Notes: generated by a model not told the origin, from the sequence alone. Shown: positions 16,477 through 24,324, counted from the first letter of the stretch. The stretch is 54,284 nucleotides of DNA from Thioalkalivibrio versutus (GCF_001999325.1 NZ_MVAR01000016.1:1216-55499); one strand, 5' to 3'. Numbers and translations are program-made.

Positions 16477-16776
16477 ATGAGTTACTCGGTACGCTTCACG
16501 GCGCGAGCGCACGAGGACCTCCTGCGGCTTGTCGCCTGCCTGGGGGAACGCGACCCGGCAGCCGCTGCCCATGCTGGAGCCGCCATCGGTGAGGCGGTGT
16601 CGCTACTGAACCGCTTTCCGCTGAGCCGCGCTCGCTGGCCGCCGTCGCGAATCCGAAAGACTTTGAAGGCCCTCACACGCCCGCACATGCGCCGTTCCAA
16701 TCGGGGCACCCGTGCCTATGATCATTGCAAAGGAATCCACACATCAGGAGGAACACGCCGGCTGGTGGGTCGATGA
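16477..16776 (+). pseudogene. ParE/RelE-family toxin, broken
   Basis: The first 55 residues (MSYSVRFTARAHEDLLRLV ... LLNRFPLSRAR) follow a ParE-type ribosome- or gyrase-targeting toxin. After about base 16635 the frame becomes basic and Arg-rich (PPSRIRKTLKALTRPHMRRS) and the normal C-terminal strands (ELV-PFG-GYVALFE type) are missing. The gene therefore looks truncated or frameshifted and is probably inactive. Only a possible antitoxin fragment precedes it. Confidence 0.55.
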
Positions 16777-16888
16777 AATCTCGCTGACCGGCCCATGAAC
16801 ATCCGGTTCGATGGTTTTCGTGCCGGAGGGAACGACCCCGCCGGCACCACTCACATCCGCCCCGGCGGGGCGGGAGAGAGGCTCTACG

Positions 16889-18874
16889 ATGCGCAGAACG
16901 CTTACGTGGCTGGCGGCGACGGTGGGCGTTATCGCGGTATTGCTGACCATTGCGATTCTGGTCCTCGACTGGAACATGCTGCGCGGTCCCATTTCGCAAT
17001 GGGTTTCCGAGGAGACGGGGCGTGAATTCGCCATTGATGGCGATTTGGAGGGCAGCATTTCGATGCACCCGCGGTTCACCGCCCGGGACATCCGCCTCGC
17101 CAATGCTGACTGGGCCTCGGAACCGGACATGCTCCGGGTCGAGCGTCTGGATGTGCGGCTCGACCTCGGCGCGCTGTTGCGCGGACAGACGGTCATCACC
17201 GATCTGCGCGTGCATGGAGCGGAGGTTCACCTGGAGGCCGATGCCGAAAGACGAGTCAACTGGGATCTGGACACCGAGGAAAGATCCGATGAGCCGCCAC
17301 AGATTCCACTCATTGAAACAATGGTCATCGACGAGAGCCGCCTGACCTACCGGGATCACGGGCGTGAGTTCGAACTGGATGCCAGGCTGAGCTCGGTTGA
17401 GGCGGTCAGTCCTGATGAAGGGGCCCTGCCCGTCACCCTCGAAGGTCAGGGGCGGATTCAAGGTGAGCCTTTCGACCTGAGTATACGCGGCGCGTCGCTC
17501 GTGAGCCTGCGCGACACAGACGAACCCTATGCGATCGAACTGGACGCACAGGTGGGCCCCACCGCATTCGCCATAACCGGTACCCTCCTCCACCGCCCCG
17601 ACCAAATGCATCTCGACATGGATCTGCATCTCGCAGGACCGGATCTCGCCCTGCTCGTCCCGATCCTGCACATTCCGTTGCCCGCTACACCGCCTTACGA
17701 ACTTGCCGGTCACCTCGTCCGAGAGAACGACCTCTGGCGGTTTGAGGACTTCGACGGCACCGTGGGCGAGAGCGATCTCTCCGGCTTGGTCACCTTCGAG
17801 GCCGGCCCGGAGCGGTCGCTGATCACTGCCGATTTACTGTCGCGGAATCTGCAATTCGAGGATCTCGGAGCCGTGATCGGGGTATCCCCGGACTTAAGGG
17901 AAGGCGAGGCTGAGGACGGGGGCGAGGCCGAAGACTTAGGGGAAGGCGAGGCCGAAGACGGGGGCGAGGCCGAGGACGAAACGGAACCTGCCCCCCGCGT
18001 GTTGCCCGATGCACCGCTCCAGGTGGAGCAGATTCAGAAAAACGATGTGAGACTGACGTTTCGCGGCGAGCGCATTGTCGCACGCGGGCTGCCGCTTAAC
18101 GACGTCGAACTCGACCTGGAAATCGAAGAGGGCATCCTGCGTCTTTCACCCCTGCGCTTCGGGCTTGCCGGGGGAACGTTTGACCTGTTCACGTCCATCT
18201 ATTCCGGGGGCGACACGGTGCGGACCGACTACGATCTTCGCCTGTCGGGCATACAGTTGCGCAACATCATTGAAGGCACGCCCATGGATGGCTCCGGCGA
18301 AGGCGTCCTGGAGGGACGCGCGCTTTTCTCGACGACCGGGGACACCATCCGTTCCGCACTGGCCACGGCTGATGGCGAGGTGGCCATCATCATGGAACGC
18401 GGCCGCATAGACGGTTCGCTGCTGCGCCTGCTGGACATCGGTTTCCTCGAGGCGCTGACCCTCGTGCGGGGCGACACCGTCCCGGATGCGGTGCATATCC
18501 GCTGTTTCGTCGCGGCGTTCGACAGCGAGGACGGCGTGATGAAAAGCACGACCTTGCTCCTCGACACCGAGGACACAATGATCGCTGGCGACGGGGAGAT
18601 CGACCTCGACGAGGAGACCTTCGTGCTCGATATCAAGGGTGAGCCCAAGGAGACCGGTATCGCTCGCACTCGCGTTCCGGTCCGGGTGAGCGGCCCGTTC
18701 ACTGCTCCCTCCATCGACATTGATCCGTCGGAGCTCGTGATCCGGGGCGGGCTGGCGGTGGGCCTGGCCGCCCTCGTCTCACCGATCGCCGCCGTGGCCG
18801 CCTTCCTCGAGCTTGGCCAGGCAGAAGATAGCGACTGCCTGCGGTTGCACGAGGAGTCGAAGCCGGACGAGTGA
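16889..18874 (+). CDS. AsmA family protein
   Basis: 661 aa inner-membrane-anchored periplasmic protein of the AsmA/TamB-like class, which is thought to act in outer-membrane lipid transport or biogenesis. An N-terminal helix (LAATVGVIAVLLTIAILVL) is followed by the typical DWNMLRGPISQWVSEETGRE and RFTARDIRLAN segments and, near the end, an AsmA C-terminal region (GSGEGVLEGRALF, VRVSGPFTAPSIDIDPS). The start at 16889 has GAGAGG upstream and places the membrane helix at the N-terminus. A mid-protein acidic insert of two 14-residue tandem repeats (GEAEDGGEAEDLGE-like, about residues 335-362) is unusual. Codon use looks native. Confidence 0.85.
   Translation: MRRTLTWLAATVGVIAVLLTIAILVLDWNMLRGPISQWVSEETGREFAIDGDLEGSISMHPRFTARDIRLANADWASEPDMLRVERLDVRLDLGALLRGQTVITDLRVHGAEVHLEADAERRVNWDLDTEERSDEPPQIPLIETMVIDESRLTYRDHGREFELDARLSSVEAVSPDEGALPVTLEGQGRIQGEPFDLSIRGASLVSLRDTDEPYAIELDAQVGPTAFAITGTLLHRPDQMHLDMDLHLAGPDLALLVPILHIPLPATPPYELAGHLVRENDLWRFEDFDGTVGESDLSGLVTFEAGPERSLITADLLSRNLQFEDLGAVIGVSPDLREGEAEDGGEAEDLGEGEAEDGGEAEDETEPAPRVLPDAPLQVEQIQKNDVRLTFRGERIVARGLPLNDVELDLEIEEGILRLSPLRFGLAGGTFDLFTSIYSGGDTVRTDYDLRLSGIQLRNIIEGTPMDGSGEGVLEGRALFSTTGDTIRSALATADGEVAIIMERGRIDGSLLRLLDIGFLEALTLVRGDTVPDAVHIRCFVAAFDSEDGVMKSTTLLLDTEDTMIAGDGEIDLDEETFVLDIKGEPKETGIARTRVPVRVSGPFTAPSIDIDPSELVIRGGLAVGLAALVSPIAAVAAFLELGQAEDSDCLRLHEESKPDE
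17891..17974 (+). repeat. 42-bp tandem duplication inside the AsmA-family gene
   Basis: Two copies of a 42-base unit (GACTTAGGGGAAGGCGAGGC...), differing at a few positions and in frame, encoding Gly/Glu/Asp-rich repeats. Confidence 0.9.
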
Positions 18875-19012
18875 AACACCCTTGCGGGCCACCATAGCGG
18901 GATCGGACCTGCCGGAACGGCGCAATCTCCAACAGTAGAGAAAGAGGACACCCACCTGGTCGGTCAGATTCGAAACTGCAGATGCGACCGAAATGTTTCC
19001 GAGCTGATCCAG

Positions 19013-19050
19013 CCGATTGCCGCGGCCTCTGCGAGGCCTCGCAATGACGG
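19013..19050. repeat. R2 repeat, copy 2
   Basis: CCGATTGCCGCGGCCTCTGC facing GAGGCCTCGCAATGACGG. Lies in the 18875-19564 gap, where no gene is supported. Confidence 0.85.
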
Positions 19051-19197
19051 GCCGTCGGAGAAAGAAGACAGGGGCAGCCATGATCGCTCGTTCCCACCCG
19101 CAGACGTCGCCGACTTCCCCTGCCAATCACTCGCTACGCTCGTCCTTCGGGCCGGCCCGCGGCCGTTCAACGCGCGCCGCGTTGTGGTAGCTGTACA

Positions 19198-19311
19198 TGA
19201 CAGGGCCGAACCACGGTAACAGACGGACTTTAAACTGCTTGTGGAATCAGAAGGCCTGTTCCAGGGCCTTAAACTGCGCATTCCGGCCCATAAATGGGCT
19301 CTTGCTCTGAG
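19198..19311 (+). repeat. R4 repeat, copy d
   Basis: Slightly diverged head (AGGGCCGAACCACGGTAAC), core CAGGGCCTTAAACTGCGCAT, hairpin GCCCATAAATGGGC. The tail to 19418 repeats the copy b tail. Confidence 0.82.
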
Positions 19312-19369
19312 ACTAGATGCCACTCCGGCACCGCAAAGGGGATCGGTAGAGTCTCGGGCCGCTCCGACG

Positions 19370-19407
19370 GATTGCCGCGGCCTCTTCGGGGCCTCGCAAT
19401 GACGGCG
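19370..19407. repeat. R2 repeat, copy 3
   Basis: GATTGCCGCGGCCTCTTCGG with GGCCTCGCAATGACGG, the end of the R4 copy d composite. Confidence 0.85.
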
Positions 19408-19564
19408 GGGAATGACGGGGCAGACGTGGCTTTGGCCCTCCGCCTCATATTCGAGTAAGAAATCACGGTTTGATCCGATACTATCCGGAATCCGCGCGAC
19501 AGTGCGGGGCGCTTGGCCCATGGGAGGGTGGCTCCCCATGCTCGCCCCTCGGAAGGAGTAGTCG

Positions 19565-20758
19565 ATGCAGTTCTCGCAAAAGGTGCAGCGGATCAGCGGG
19601 CGGTTGTTGAACGCCATCACGGTCGCTTTCGTGGTCCTGCTGGCGGGCATGATTGTGATTGTGGGCAACAGCCTGTGGCAGAACCAGCGCCTGCTGGACG
19701 AGCTGCGTCACATCACGGAGGAGCGAGGACAGCGCATCCAGCTGGCGTCCGATCTGCTGGAGGCCGCCTACAATCGCCACCAGACCATGGTGAATCAGGT
19801 CATCACCGACGACCCCTTCGAGCGTGATGACCTGATGATGGCGTACCACCGCTGGGGGAACCGGGTCGGCGAGGTGCGCGCGGCCCTCAATGAGCGCGTG
19901 ACCGAGGATGCGGCGCGGGCAAGACTCGAGGAACAGGATGCCCTGATCCCGGAGATCGTGAGGCTGCAGGACCAGGTGGTGGACCTGGCGGCCCGCGAGG
20001 AGATCGAGCCGGCAATGGCGATCCTGAGCGAGCGTCTGTTTGATCTGGATCGGGAGTTCGACAGCTCCATCGAGGCGTTGCGAGCACATGAACGCGCCCA
20101 GATGGAAGCCGCAGCCGAGCGCGCAGGCGAAGTCGGGGCGCACACGCAGCGCTTCATGCTGGTGTTCGGTGGCGGCGGCGTGGTGTTCGCGTTGGCTCTG
20201 ATTCTGCTCACCCGGCGGACCCTGGTGACCATGCACCATGATTTGCGCGAGCAGGCGTCACAACTCGACGAGGCCGGACGCCAGCTGCAGCACGAGGCTA
20301 GCCACGACCCGCTGACCGGTCTACCCAACCGGCGTGCTTTCTATAAGCGCCTGCAGGACGCAATCGCCTGGTCCCAACGGACCGGCGAAGCGTTCTCCGT
20401 AGGCTTCATCGATCTCGACCAGTTCAAGCCGGTGAACGATCGGTTCGGACACGCGGCGGGCGACGAACTGCTGGGGGTGGTCGCCCGCCGGCTGGAGGAG
20501 GCGCTCAGCGAGCCGGCCTGTGTGGCCCGGGTCGGGGGTGACGAGTTTGCGGTGCTACTGTTTGGCGAGGATTCAACCGAAGCCGAGGGGAAGCGACTGC
20601 AGGCGGCGGTGTCCCGGCCGGTCCAGCTTGCTGCGGGCGAGGTCACGCTGGCGATGACTCTGGGTTGGGCCTACGGTCCGGGAGACGGCGATCCAGACGA
20701 ACTGCTGGGGCGAGCCGACCGCGCCATGTATGGTCTCAAGGCGGGGCGCGGGACGTAG
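19565..20758 (+). CDS. Membrane-bound diguanylate cyclase (GGDEF)
   Basis: 397 aa. An N-terminal membrane helix (about 18-38), a helical periplasmic sensor region (about 40-190, four-helix-bundle-like, rich in Glu/Arg/Leu), a second helix (about 198-217) and a cytoplasmic GGDEF domain from about 240. The active-site loop G324-G-D-E-F328 is intact, and the upstream DPLTGLPNRRAF and IDLDQFKPVND motifs are present, so c-di-GMP synthesis is expected. The inhibitory I-site RxxD five residues before GGDEF is absent (CVARV instead), so product feedback may be weak. AAGGAG precedes the ATG. No EAL domain or partner gene. Confidence 0.92.
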   Translation: MQFSQKVQRISGRLLNAITVAFVVLLAGMIVIVGNSLWQNQRLLDELRHITEERGQRIQLASDLLEAAYNRHQTMVNQVITDDPFERDDLMMAYHRWGNRVGEVRAALNERVTEDAARARLEEQDALIPEIVRLQDQVVDLAAREEIEPAMAILSERLFDLDREFDSSIEALRAHERAQMEAAAERAGEVGAHTQRFMLVFGGGGVVFALALILLTRRTLVTMHHDLREQASQLDEAGRQLQHEASHDPLTGLPNRRAFYKRLQDAIAWSQRTGEAFSVGFIDLDQFKPVNDRFGHAAGDELLGVVARRLEEALSEPACVARVGGDEFAVLLFGEDSTEAEGKRLQAAVSRPVQLAAGEVTLAMTLGWAYGPGDGDPDELLGRADRAMYGLKAGRGT

Positions 20759-20773
20759 CCGGAGAAAGAGGAC

Positions 20774-20873
20774 ACCACCTTTGCGATCCGATCCGGCACC
20801 GCGAATGCTACCAACAAGGTCTCGGGCCAGTCCGGCCGATTGCCGCGGCCTCCGCGAGGCCTCGCAATGACGG
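20774..20873. repeat. R4-tail plus R2 composite without R4 head (R2 copy 4)
   Basis: CCGGCACCGCGAA ... GTCTCGGGCC ... GATTGCCGCGGCCTCCGCGA GGCCTCGCAATGACGG: the same spacer and R2 unit that follow R4 copies b and d, here lacking the R4 part. Confidence 0.8.
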
Positions 20874-20932
20874 TGGGCCGGGCTTGCGTGCGCTCAAACG
20901 CCACGAACCGTGAGCGGAGGTCTGGTGGCTGC

Positions 20933-21075
20933 CTAGCTCTTCTTCGACGCTCCACCAGGGTGGTGCAGCAGGCGTTCGCTTCGCCAGACGCGGACAACCC
21001 TCACCCGACCGGGATCACGCCGGTACACGATGCGGAACGGTGGATGGACGACCTCTCGCAGGAACGGGACTCATA
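20933..21075 (-). pseudogene. ParE/RelE-family toxin C-terminal remnant
   Basis: The minus-strand frame reads VPFLREVVHPPFRIVYRR ... VRVVRVWRSERLL and stops at 20933. This is the C-terminal half of a RelE/ParE toxin (RE-x-h-x-P-x-RI-Y-R ... V-V-RVWR pattern). The N-terminal half is missing: the frame runs back into R4 copy e at 21075, so the gene was cut at the repeat edge. No antitoxin is seen. Confidence 0.6.
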
Positions 21076-21180
21076 ACGGGGTCGGACCACGGTAACCCGC
21101 TGTAGGGACGAGACTTTCCTGCTCTCAAGCGCGGTTTCGGGCCCTTGGTCGAGGCATTTCACCGCCGAAATGGGCCCTTC
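21075..21180 (+). repeat. R4 repeat, copy e
   Basis: Head ACGGGGTCGGACCACGGTAAC is exact; the body is more diverged (GGACGAGACTTTCCTGCTC, GGGCCCTTGG) but keeps an AAATGGGCCC end. Confidence 0.75.
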
Positions 21181-21224
21181 ATGCCGCCCTGGGCGCACAC
21201 ACGCGCGATTGGCTCAAGATTGAT

Positions 21225-21830
21225 ATGGTTTCCGCCGAGGAACGACCCAGAACAACAACGAGAGAGCTGCACGGATGGCGCTATCAGACCGAAATTACGA
21301 CCGCGACGGGCCGCCCCGTCGTAGGCGGGGGGCGCAAGCCTGCCGCCCCAGAAGAATTAGCGCTGGACCGAAGCACCAAACAACTCCTCATGGTCGTGCT
21401 GATCCTGGCGCTCGTCCTCGCCCTTGCCTATCTGCTCCACTACCACATGCAGATCCGGGCCGTGAACAACATGCTGGAGCGGCTCGGAGTCGTTCAGACC
21501 GAGGCCGCCGAGCAACTCGTCAAACCGGCGCTCGACGGTCTGCGCAGCCAACAGGAACGCCTGCAACAGCAACACCGACATCAAGAGGCGGCCCGTCAGC
21601 GTGAAGAGGCGCTCCGTCAGCGCGAAGCCGCACAGGCACGCAGAGAGCGTGAGTTCGAACGCGCATTCATCGCGCAGTACGAGGTGCCGGACGGCTGCGA
21701 CAGCTGGGACTCCCAAGCCCAGATGGTCGAGTGCACGAACCAGCGCATCCGCGCGCGCCGCGAATTCCGGGCCGAATTCTTCCCGGAGCCCACCCCGGGC
21801 CAGATCCTGCTGGAGGACACGCCGCGATGA
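21225..21830 (+). CDS. Single-pass membrane protein with coiled coil, probably frameshifted at its 5' end
   Basis: 201 aa as an open frame. One membrane helix (residues about 54-72, LLMVVLILALVLALAYLLHY) and then a long Gln/Arg/Glu coiled coil (about 90-145) with a soluble end. The N-terminal 45 residues in this frame look non-native and lack a ribosome site. In the +2 frame from 21275 the sequence starts MALSDRNYDRDGPP, matching the start of the small protein at 24079 (MGLYDRDY). A one-base change in the G6 run at 21327-21332 would join that start to the membrane part. The original start was therefore probably 21275. Function unknown. Confidence 0.55.
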   Translation: MVSAEERPRTTTRELHGWRYQTEITTATGRPVVGGGRKPAAPEELALDRSTKQLLMVVLILALVLALAYLLHYHMQIRAVNNMLERLGVVQTEAAEQLVKPALDGLRSQQERLQQQHRHQEAARQREEALRQREAAQARREREFERAFIAQYEVPDGCDSWDSQAQMVECTNQRIRARREFRAEFFPEPTPGQILLEDTPR

Positions 21831-21951
21831 CGCCGAAGACCCTTCCCGATTCTGCAGCCTTCCCGGACCCTGCCCCGGGGCAAGAGGCAAGGTCTGCCCC
21901 CGAAGTCCCGTGCGTCTTCGCCTCCATTGCGCAGGCGCGCGTGCTGTTGGC

Positions 21952-21958
21952 GTTATGC
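21952..21958 (+). other. Possible attC right-end core (GTTATGC) before the GNAT gene
   Basis: GCGTTATGC ends a GC-rich stretch and is followed at once by AT-rich DNA carrying the GNAT gene. The complementary GCATAGCC lies at the gene's 3' end (22416-22423), as expected of a cassette with R'' GCATAAC-like and R' GTTATGC. The partner palindrome arms are lost. Confidence 0.35.
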
Positions 21959-21976
21959 TTTTAGAGGACTCGTCAA

Positions 21977-22420
21977 GTGATAGAAGCAGTGTCAAGTAAG
22001 AACATCGAAGAAGTACTCCCGCTGATTAGAAAATACCAGGAGTTCTACAAGGTTCAGGAAATTGATGACGAGAAGAATCGAGTGTTCTTCTCGCAGTTCA
22101 GCGAAAATGGAAATAATGGCTGCATTTTCCTGTTCAGGAGCAAAGCCGGAGACGCCGTGGCTTTTGCTACTGTATATTTCACGTATGTATCCAGTATTCC
22201 CGCTCGGGTCGGCGTTATGAGCGACCTTTATACATTGCCAGCCCATAGAGGAAACGGGATAGGTAAGCGGCTGATCAATCATTGCCTGGAGTTCGCCCGG
22301 GAAAAGGGTGCAGCAAGACTTCAATGGCTTACAGCCCAAGACAATCATCCGGCTCAAAAACTTTACGACTCCCTTAATACAAAAAAGAGCGAATGGTATG
22401 TCTACACGTACAGCGCATAG
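21977..22420 (+). CDS. GNAT family N-acetyltransferase
   Basis: 147 aa acetyl-CoA-dependent acetyltransferase domain. Motif A is clear: VMSDLYTLPAHRGNGIGKRL, with the R-G-N-G-I-G pyrophosphate-binding loop, followed by the motif B helix (LQWLTAQDNHPAQKLYDSL). The substrate is unknown; GNAT cassette genes include aminoglycoside acetyltransferases and toxins, but nothing here points to either. GTG start with an AGAGGA-like site. Its GC content is much lower than the flanking genes, and integron-like core sequences flank it, so it was probably acquired as a cassette. Confidence 0.9.
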   Translation: MIEAVSSKNIEEVLPLIRKYQEFYKVQEIDDEKNRVFFSQFSENGNNGCIFLFRSKAGDAVAFATVYFTYVSSIPARVGVMSDLYTLPAHRGNGIGKRLINHCLEFAREKGAARLQWLTAQDNHPAQKLYDSLNTKKSEWYVYTYSA

Positions 22421-22459
22421 CCAAGCAAAGCAGTTCGGCCCTGCGGACCTGCGGACTCA

Positions 22460-22485
22460 TGACGGGGTTGGACCACGGTAACGAA
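22460..22485 (+). repeat. R4 repeat head only, copy f
   Basis: GACGGGGTTGGACCACGGTA followed by ACGAAATGAG. Only the head is kept; it begins 40 bases after the GNAT stop. Confidence 0.75.
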
Positions 22486-22525
22486 ATGAGAATAGGCTGA
22501 GCGTCATAATGTGGCGCCAAATTTT

Positions 22526-22549
22526 CGGGGCCAAGACGGCCCCGTTTTT
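22526..22549 (+). terminator. Rho-independent terminator
   Basis: CGGGGCC, five-base loop, GGCCCCG and five T, on the plus strand about 105 bases after the GNAT stop. Confidence 0.8.
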
Positions 22550-22645
22550 CGTTCGCCCGCTAGATCAGATCACTGGAGTCAGCCGTTGCGCTTTGCTCCC
22601 GTGTCTACGGAGTCTAGTCCTCGTCTTCGGCCCTCGGAGAAACAT

Positions 22646-22668
22646 GACCAGGTCGGACCACGGTAATG
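22646..22668 (+). repeat. R4 repeat head only, copy g
   Basis: ACCAGGTCGGACCACGGTAA. The rest of 22421-22854 shows no supportable gene. Confidence 0.7.
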
Positions 22669-22854
22669 GAATCCCGGCATTTGCAGCGCACGCTGCGCTG
22701 CACCGGTTTGATTGCCTTTGCGATAGCAAGGGGCTTTGCAGCCTGCATCAGGCTCAACCACCTGCGGCGGGCGGTTCTGGCGGCACAACCTTGTGCCGCG
22801 GGGAAACCGGCACCCCTCCCGCCGGAGGCAGATCTGCGCCGGCCGCACGGGAAA

Positions 22855-22878
22855 GGCCCCGGAATCGCTTCCGGGGCC
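22855..22878 (-). terminator. Terminator-like hairpin after the PEP-CTERM gene
   Basis: GGCCCCGGAA and TTCCGGGGCC with a four-base loop; on the minus strand it is followed only by TTTCCC, so it is a weaker intrinsic terminator. Confidence 0.6.
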
Positions 22879-22903
22879 CGTTCGGACAGGGTGCTGCGGT
22901 GGC

Positions 22904-23563
22904 TTACGCCGTCGAGGCCGGGGCGGGATCCTTGCGCCGGCGCAGGGCCCAGCCGAGCATCACGAGGCCGATACCGACCAGGAGCAGCGAGCCGGGGGTC
23001 GGTACTTCGTTATTTCCGTTACCGCGGTAGTACACCGAGATGTGCGAGATGTCGCGATCCTCGCCCGCGCCCGACAAATCGAACGGGGGGGCGGTCAACG
23101 GGGTGGCGTAGGTCCCGCCCAGGGCGCCGTTCAGCATGTCGTAGGCCACGATGTTGGTGTCGGCGCCATCCTTGAACGCGAACATCAGGTTCTCGAAATT
23201 GCTCCAGAAGTCGAGAACCACCAGCTCCCAGGTCCCGCTCTGGGCATCGCCGCTGAAGCTCACGATGGTTGCCGGATCATTGGGGTCGTTGATCAGGTTG
23301 CCGTTGGTGTCCTCGTACTTGCCGTCGAACAGCCAGTCCGAGTAGCCGAAGAACTCGGCATTGTTGACGACTGTGAGGCTGGTATTCACGTTGCCGTCAA
23401 GCGGCTCCAGGACCTGGCAGCCCTGGTTGGGCGTGACCTTGTCGCCCAGGTTGCCGTCGAGATCGGAGCAGTTGATGACGCTGGCGGAGGCCGAGCCGGC
23501 GGCAATCATGCCTCCCGCGAGCAGAAGGGCGAGGGTTCCGCCCCGTACAGTCTTTGTAGTCAT
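22904..23563 (-). CDS. PEP-CTERM sorting domain protein
   Basis: 219 aa exported protein. Signal peptide: TTKTVRGGTLALLLAGGMIA with GSASAS cleavage region. The mature part has two Cys (INCSDLDG and NQGCQVL) and Asn/Asp-rich beta segments. The C-terminus is a PEP-CTERM tripartite signal: VPTPGSL, a hydrophobic helix (LLVGIGLVMLGWAL) and RRRK, the anchor recognised by exosortase-type transpeptidases in exopolysaccharide-producing bacteria. No exosortase is in the window. The start with MTTKT is preferred over the longer frame, which would put 24 non-signal residues ahead. A sigma-54-type promoter is seen upstream. Confidence 0.88.
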   Translation of the reverse strand: MTTKTVRGGTLALLLAGGMIAAGSASASVINCSDLDGNLGDKVTPNQGCQVLEPLDGNVNTSLTVVNNAEFFGYSDWLFDGKYEDTNGNLINDPNDPATIVSFSGDAQSGTWELVVLDFWSNFENLMFAFKDGADTNIVAYDMLNGALGGTYATPLTAPPFDLSGAGEDRDISHISVYYRGNGNNEVPTPGSLLLVGIGLVMLGWALRRRKDPAPASTA

Positions 23564-23627
23564 GGTTGTTACCTCGTGGGTCTGCGCAGGCAGGTTGTGG
23601 TTTGGGGTCTGCGCTCGCCCACGAATT

Positions 23628-23643
23628 TGCAACATCCATGCCC
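23628..23643 (-). promoter_or_regulatory. Sigma-54 (-24/-12) promoter of the PEP-CTERM gene
   Basis: The minus strand reads GGGCATGGATGTTGCA. Against the consensus TGGCACN5TTGCA it matches 9 of 11 defined positions, with the GG and GC doublets exactly spaced. It would start transcription about 50 bases before the ATG at 23563. PEP-CTERM genes elsewhere are known to be driven by the PrsK/PrsR two-component system with RpoN. Confidence 0.65.
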
Positions 23644-23777
23644 GCTGGATTCCGCTCTATATTGACGTTGGAAAACCGTAGGTTACGCGCACCCGACGGG
23701 GGGCGGTCGCAAACGCGATCATCGGGTGTAAAGGGTTCTGACGCGTGCACGGGTGAAGGACCTCGACCAGGTCACAT

Positions 23778-23892
23778 CGACGGGGTTGGGCCACGGTAAC
23801 TAGGCGTGTTAACGGGGCTTTCTGAACCCAAAGGGCTGTTTGAGGGCGTTATTAAACGGCGCATTGCGGCCCATAAATGGGCTCTTACTCTG
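23778..23892 (+). repeat. R4 repeat, copy h
   Basis: GACGGGGTTGGGCCACGGTA, core TTAAACGGCGCATTGCGGCC and hairpin CCCATAAATGGG, then the CTCCGGCACCGCGAAGG spacer and an R2 unit. Confidence 0.85.
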
Positions 23893-23951
23893 AGAGAGGA
23901 TCCCGCTCCGGCACCGCGAAGGCGACCGGTAAGGCCTCGGGCTGCCTCGAC

Positions 23952-23983
23952 GGATTGCGCGGCCTCTGCGAGGCCGCGCAATG
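23952..23983. repeat. R2 repeat, copy 5
   Basis: GGATTGCGCGGCCTCTGCGA then GGCCGCGCAATGA. Confidence 0.8.
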
Positions 23984-24078
23984 AAGCCATCTCAACCTTT
24001 TCCCCCGCCCCTTCCGGTCCTGACGACACGCAGCGTACTCTGCTGTAGAAACGGAGTAGCACAAAAAAGGAGACAGAC

Positions 24079-24324
24079 ATGGGGCTTTACGATCGCGACT
24101 ATGTCCATGAGAAAAAAACGGCCCATACCAAGAAAGCGAGGGGTGATCGAACCGGGGGAACATCCAACCCAGGTGCTGACGCCCGCCGGACTCGCCCGGC
24201 TCAGACGTCGCACTCGACAACCGGGGCCCCACCCAGTCCAGACTGGAAGACGATCGTCCTATGGGCATCCCTCGCCGCGAACGTGATGCTTCTAACGGCC
24301 TTGGTCATCCTCCACGGAAGATAG
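24079..24324 (+). CDS. Small single-pass membrane protein with YDRDY start motif
   Basis: 81 aa. N-terminus MGLYDRDYVHEKK, then a Thr/Pro/Arg-rich likely disordered part, then one C-terminal membrane helix (IVLWASLAANVMLLTALVIL). A perfect AAGGAG lies upstream of the ATG, supporting expression. The (Y/S)DRxY start recurs at 21275 in this window, and I recall it at the N-terminus of some rhomboid-like and small membrane proteins; no function follows from that. It sits alone between R4 copies h and i. Confidence 0.65.
   Translation: MGLYDRDYVHEKKTAHTKKARGDRTGGTSNPGADARRTRPAQTSHSTTGAPPSPDWKTIVLWASLAANVMLLTALVILHGR

Noticed and set aside
16482-16709. Minus-strand ORF opposite the ParE remnant
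   Set aside because: Antisense shadow, Arg/Ser-rich, without start signals.
19887-20087. Pro/Arg-rich minus-strand ORF inside the diguanylate cyclase gene
   Set aside because: Antisense shadow of a well-supported GGDEF gene.
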